Shown here in pieces: positions 59,588 through 64,000 of a stretch of 64,000 bases of DNA. A program made the position numbers and the translations under genes. This DNA is from Taxillus chinensis (Eukaryota > Streptophyta > Magnoliopsida > Santalales > Loranthaceae), in the NCBI GenBank assembly GCA_023512835.1, contig CM042085.1, positions 32,093,812-32,157,811 on the forward strand. The letters are read 5' to 3'. The stretch's first letter is position 1, and every line of letters starts with the position of its first letter. The notes beneath the pieces were generated by a model. That model was not told the DNA's origin. It did no database searches and worked only from the letters and a program-made list of their open reading frames with translations.

Positions 59588-61505
59588 TCTCCTTCACACT
59601 TGAACCATGCTCGTCCCGAGCAAGAATAAAAATGAACACTCAATCAAACAAGTGAAAAATAAGAAAAGGAAAAATCACAAATGAGATAATGGTCAGCAGA
59701 AATCACATGTAACATATGAAAGTGTATTGCATGATTGATAGGTCCACCCAAAACACTTCGCAATGCTTTCTTATACTTAGTCCAACAATTATATACAATC
59801 CTGACCAATACTAAAGAACAACCAAGTTAAAGAAGTTAAAAACATAACAAGCAAATTTATGGAGTCCTCACAATGGAAACAATGTAAACTCACTCAAGTG
59901 TAAGTCTCACACCGCTTGCTCTCAATACCTCTAAGGGTTTTCAGACCTTAAATGAGTACAAGCAGTCCTCTCTTATGGTGACACAACTAATCTTACCGCA
60001 AACCATAGCCTTTGCCACATGCCATCGTGAGAGGTGAGTTACCCAAATGATGCTCAACCCTAAAAGATGTGACTCAGAAATTCATCAAGCACAAAATAAA
60101 AGTGGCATAAAAATATGGGGTGTACAATATAATTATTTGGTAGAAAGAGGAGAAGTAATCCTCAAAAGATGATAAAACCCCATTTACAACAATTGCCACT
60201 ATTTTTTTTTTTGCATGCTTTTGATTTTATCTCTTTGGTTTTTTTTTGTCTTTTTTTTTTCAAATAAAGTAGAGCCAATACTAAAGAGCATCAACTAGGC
60301 TACCCACATCATTGTAACATATGACTCTAGCCTATCTTAGCTAACACAAGCCAATCACCATAAGTGGATCAAACAAGCACTTGCCCCAGCTCATCAACCA
60401 AGAGATAAAATCACTCATAAAAGGAAAATTGCGGTGATGGACTATTTCTCTCTAATCTCACAACTCCAAAGATTAAGCAAGCTTTTGCATTTAAACATGA
60501 AAACCTAGTACGAACCCAAGTGCTAGCTCATGCATATAACGATATCATTCCGAGCATAGAGAAAATAATGTAAAGGGTCTAAGCATTACTACTAATACAC
60601 ACAATATACTTCAAGTAGGTACAGTTGCCTCTATCATAAACCATATGCTATCTCCAGAGTCAAGCAAACATTCATACAATCACTCATTCATGCAATGTAT
60701 ATACAAGGAATATAAAAATATGCAATCAAACAAAACAAAAGAATAAAAAGTGTGTAACACTTTTCTCTCCTTCACACTTAAACCAAGGCATGGTCCTCAT
60801 GCCAAAAATGAGAGGAAAGTAAGGAGAAGAGTACCCGGGCTACACTGGTTGGCTGAAAAAGTATATAAATTGACCAACCATTTTTCGAAGTGCATGAGGG
60901 GAGAGCTTTAGTGTAGTCATCAACGTGTTTCCATGGGCCTGAACACAGGTGCCCATATAAGAACACACAAAAGCTCTATAATTGTTGGTATTTGGCTGCT
61001 GAGGAACACCGTGGCGAGGGAAAAGTGGGGGGCGTTGAGCTAGAGGATGTCATCCACTCTGAGAAAAGAAACCAAAGGTGTGGAGAGCATCACTAATGTT
61101 GGCGACGATGGAATGCTGGAGTGAAGTGAGACAGTCACTGGGCTCCGAATGCCATTTATCTTTTGGTTCTTCCAGATTGTTTGTACTGATGGATGAAGAT
61201 CCTCTTTGAAAAATGCAAAATCCTACAAAACAAAACATACAATACAAGATAAAACAAAACACGAAGGTATACCGGGCTGCCTCCTGAGAGCACTTGTTTA
61301 GGGTCCCAACTAGACCGTTGTACGAGGATCGTTACCTTGGATCTATTAGTTTTATGACTTCAACTCTAACGATCGCTTGAATGTTTGGATGAAGTCTCCT
61401 TTGATGCTCTACAGTCCCCATCTCTTTGTCCTTTAGTTTCACCTTTGGAGCTCCTTGAATTGATGGTGGTGGTAGAGGCTTTCCTAGGCCAAGTTCTTCA
61501 ATTTT
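59588..61505 (-). other. Non-coding 3' region of element I
   Basis: Begins with the polypurine tract (minus strand GTGAAGGAGA, 59588-59597). No envelope-like ORF or other gene is seen. It contains T-rich stretches (60210-60262). Confidence 0.65.
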
Positions 61506-63712
61506 TTATCTTTTTGTGAATGGAACATATAGCATAGCTTCTAAGGCTTTTTCTTCTATAGCCATCTCCTTATTGCGTATATTTAGTGGACCTATCATAG
61601 CAATAGCTAATGGTTCTTGACAATTTAAAGTATAATTGCTCACTAGGCTGTCCACTAAATCCACCCTACATCCTTGCTTAGAGTTATCTGAATATTTCAT
61701 GCTTTTAAAGACATTAAACTCTATCTTTTCATCACTAATGTTTAGGGTCATTCGTCCCCCTTTCACATCGATGATGGCTCCAGCTGTCGCAAGGAATGGT
61801 CGTCCCAAAATGAGAGGCATAGCTCCGGCCTCATCCATGTCTAAGGCAATCAAGTCCATCGGGATTATTAAATTTCTGACTTATAAAGGAGCATTCACCA
61901 AAATCCTGACAAGACGCTTGATTGACTTATCTTCCAGCTGGAGGGTGATGGATGTTGGTTGCAATTCCCCAAGTCCTAATCTCTTGCACATTGAATAGGG
62001 AATCAAGGTTACACTTGCACCAAGGTCGCAAAGGGCATTGTCGAAAGAGAGATCGCCGATGATGCAAGGAATGGAGAAACTACCCAGATCACTTAGCTTA
62101 GGTGGAAGATTCCGTTGAATTATTGCACTACAGTTCTCCGAGAGTGCCACGGTAGCATGTTCCTCTAGTGCTCTTTTGTTTCCCACAATTTCCTTTAAAC
62201 ATTTTGCATATGATGGCATTGTTGCAAGAATATTAGTAAAAGGAATTGTTACCTTCAGTTGTTTGAAGATATCCACGAATTTGTTGAACTGTTCATCATT
62301 CTTCCGCTTCATCTGTCTTTGAGGGAATGGTAGAGGTGGAACATATGACTTGAGCTCCTTCTTTGGTGGTTGCTCTTCAGTTTCTTGAGCCTCCTTGGAC
62401 TTATCTTCTCCAAGCTCTTTGTCCTTGGCAGGCTCTTTAGTTTCTTGAACCTCCTTTGGTTGGTTTTGATCTTTGTTTTGCTTTGGGAGAGTTGAACTTC
62501 TATCCTATTCCCTTGGCTTTCTGCTCTATCCATGTATGTGCTAATCTCCTGGATCTTGCCGTTCGTGACATTGGCCAGCTTTTCAATGGCTACCTCCCAA
62601 CTTGCTTTATGCTCTGGTTGGTTCCTTTGTTGTTATTGAGGTCTGAAGTTTTGTCCATTAGATTGGCCTTGATTGTTGTTGGACCGTTATTGATCACCCA
62701 CCTAAAATTGGGGTGATTTCTCCAGCCTGGACTGTAAGTGTTGGAGTTAGGATTGTTCTGAACGAAGTTAACTTGATCCTCACTCTCCATCAGATTGCTA
62801 GACTGACATATGTTCAGAGGGCAAGTTGTTGGTGAATGTGCTCCTCCGCACTCTAAACAATTAGAGCTTATGTTTACCACAGGCTTGGATACCAGCTTCT
62901 CTACTTGGCGAGTAAGTGCATCTAATTTGGCATTGAGTAGAGTGCTTTCTTCTACTTCATAAGCTCCAGGTTTGTTGGGAACTATCCTCCTCCCTGTTCC
63001 CACAAAGAAATTCTTTGCCATATCTTCAATAAGAGTAGTGGCCTCTTGAATGCTCTTCTTCATAAGAGTTCCTCCAGCAGCTGCATTAAGGAGATTCTGG
63101 TCTTCCTGGCTTAATGCATAGAAAAAGATTTCCAGTAGGAACCCTTTGTTAAGCCCATGGTTTGAGCACCTCCTCTGCAAATTTTTAAAACGCTCCCATG
63201 CTTCTCCGACGTTCTCTCCCATTCCTTGAGAGAAAGAGGTAATTTGACTCCTTAACTTGGAAGAGTTTCCCTGGAGGGAAGTATTGTGATAAGAATTCCT
63301 ATGCACACTCCCCCCAGTTGGTGAAGTAGTGGTCTGAAAAGGAGTTGAACCATAGTAGTGCATTGTCTCAGAGGGACCATGGAAACATTTCCAATCTGAT
63401 GGTATCTTCGGGCACCCCCTGCTTCCTGATCGTTCGATAGATTTGATTAAATCTAGATAAGTGGGTGTAAGGATCCTCAGTAGGTAGCCCGCCAAAACTG
63501 TGCTAAGTTACTAGGTTGATTAATTGAGGAGAGAAGTCGAAGTTCGCCCTGCTGATCTCATATGGGTCTATAGGATTATGTATGTGCCTGGCATCGGGAG
63601 TAACATACTCTTGGATAGGTCTATTGTCCATGTAAGCTTCATCCATGATTGGCCTTGGTTGAGGTCGAGATTCTGCCTCTTCTTCGTGGAATAGTAGGTC
63701 TAATCCGTCCAA
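61506..63712 (-). pseudogene. gag-protease of element I (Athila-type), broken
   Basis: Reading leftwards: an N-terminal segment ending FDFSPQLINLVT (63503-63712), then gag in shifted pieces (ENVGEAWERFKNL near 63200, FFYALSQEDQNLLNAAAGG, IEDMAKNFF). A CCHC-like motif follows (CLECGGAHSPTTCPL near 62835-62875), then NTYSPGWRNHPNF, a wording characteristic of Athila gag. A Lys/Glu-rich linker (62310-62533) leads into the protease (FKQLKVTIPFTNIL, ALCDLGASVTLIPY at about 62010-62050 with DLG at the active site, LGRPFLATAGAII). Several stops and frameshifts separate the pieces. The frame ends at 61506 near the deletion that removed RT. Confidence 0.82.
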
Positions 63713-63969
63713 CCTTTCTCCTTCAGGTGTTCAGGGTAGCTCCTGGTTTAAGTTTGTTGTCATTTGCTCAAATACTTCCTTAAGTTGTCACACTCGAGCT
63801 CAGAATGATTTCTCCGGTTCAGGATTGAAGGGAATGTCAATGCTTTTTGACCTTCAACTCATAAACCTGGCTGTTGTCACTTGCAAACACAATATCCAAG
63901 AATATACCGAAACACAGTTGTATAATTAATTTTGAAGCTAGAAAAGAATTTCCTATTTCGTCGATGCCT

Positions 63970-63987
63970 TCCCCGACAACGGTGCCA
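63970..63987 (-). other. Primer binding site of element I (tRNA-Asp type)
   Basis: Minus strand TGGCACCGTTGTCGGGGA, two transitions from the standard Asp-type site TGGCGCCGTTGCCGGGGA. The 5' LTR must begin within a few bases to the right, at or beyond the window edge. Confidence 0.8.
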
Positions 63988-64000
63988 AAAACTTGATTGG

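Larger units (their letters stand above)
57726..64000 (-). mobile_element. Element I: Athila-type gypsy, lacks RT and integrase
   Basis: Minus strand, open at the right edge. It has a 3' LTR at 57726-59587, a non-coding region, protease, gag, and a primer site at 63970-63987 of the tRNA-Asp type used by Athila. Between gag-protease and the region downstream of pol there is no RT, RNase H or integrase. The motif at about 61270-61300 (gctgcctcctgagagc, acttgttta) is, in reverse complement, close to one I know downstream of integrase in Athila elements, so about 3 kb of pol was probably deleted near 61310-61505. Non-autonomous at best. Confidence 0.83.

Overview
This window is from a nuclear plant genome, probably a dicot. 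The evidence is one spliced gene of a plant-specific basic Ser/Pro-rich family, set among plant-type Ty3/gypsy LTR retrotransposons (chromoviruses with chromodomains, a Tat/Ogre-type element, an Athila-type element). The species cannot be named from the sequence alone. I see no tRNA or rRNA gene, CRISPR array or bacterial feature. All calls were made by reading; no alignment or search was run.

Layout. 1-8827: a minus-strand chromovirus (element A). It is interrupted by a 3.3 kb solo LTR (1587-4873, target duplication ATATC) and a 218 bp TRIM-like solo LTR (5986-6203). 8828-12473: AT-rich intergenic DNA with a duplicated AT-rich repeat. 12474-18864: the only convincing host gene, five coding exons, 589 codons, plus strand. 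19558-33730: a second minus-strand copy of the family of A (element B). A gag-protease-only LTR element (C, 19750-22519) sits in its 3' LTR, a truncated Tekay-like element (E, 24173-28890) in pol, and a copia-like solo LTR (D, 32128-33480) in its 5' LTR. 34237-56029: a 21.8 kb plus-strand Tat/Ogre-type element (G) with target duplication AATGC. It carries three Tekay-like LTR insertions (F, K, H), an ORF1 relic, gag, protease, a probable pol intron, RT, two RNase H regions and integrase. 56134-56583: a decayed minus-strand ORF. 57726-64000: a minus-strand Athila-type element (I) that has gag-protease but lacks RT and integrase; its 5' LTR lies just past the right edge.

Relations. No coding element is intact: nonsense codons, frameshifts and nested insertions break every gag-pol. 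The nesting gives a relative order: A, B and G are older than the elements inside them. Several insertions keep 5 bp target duplications, so their ends are exact. The host gene lies between A and B and keeps clean splice sites and an open frame, so it may be functional.

I did not find a convincing new biological system. The points most worth a second look are the probable pol intron of G, the concentration of differences between the two G LTRs at CAG/CTG sites, GA-tract leaders shared by Tekay-like LTRs, palindromic repeats in the Athila LTR, a higher-order tandem array beside the 3' LTR of G, and small ORFs inside a solo LTR.
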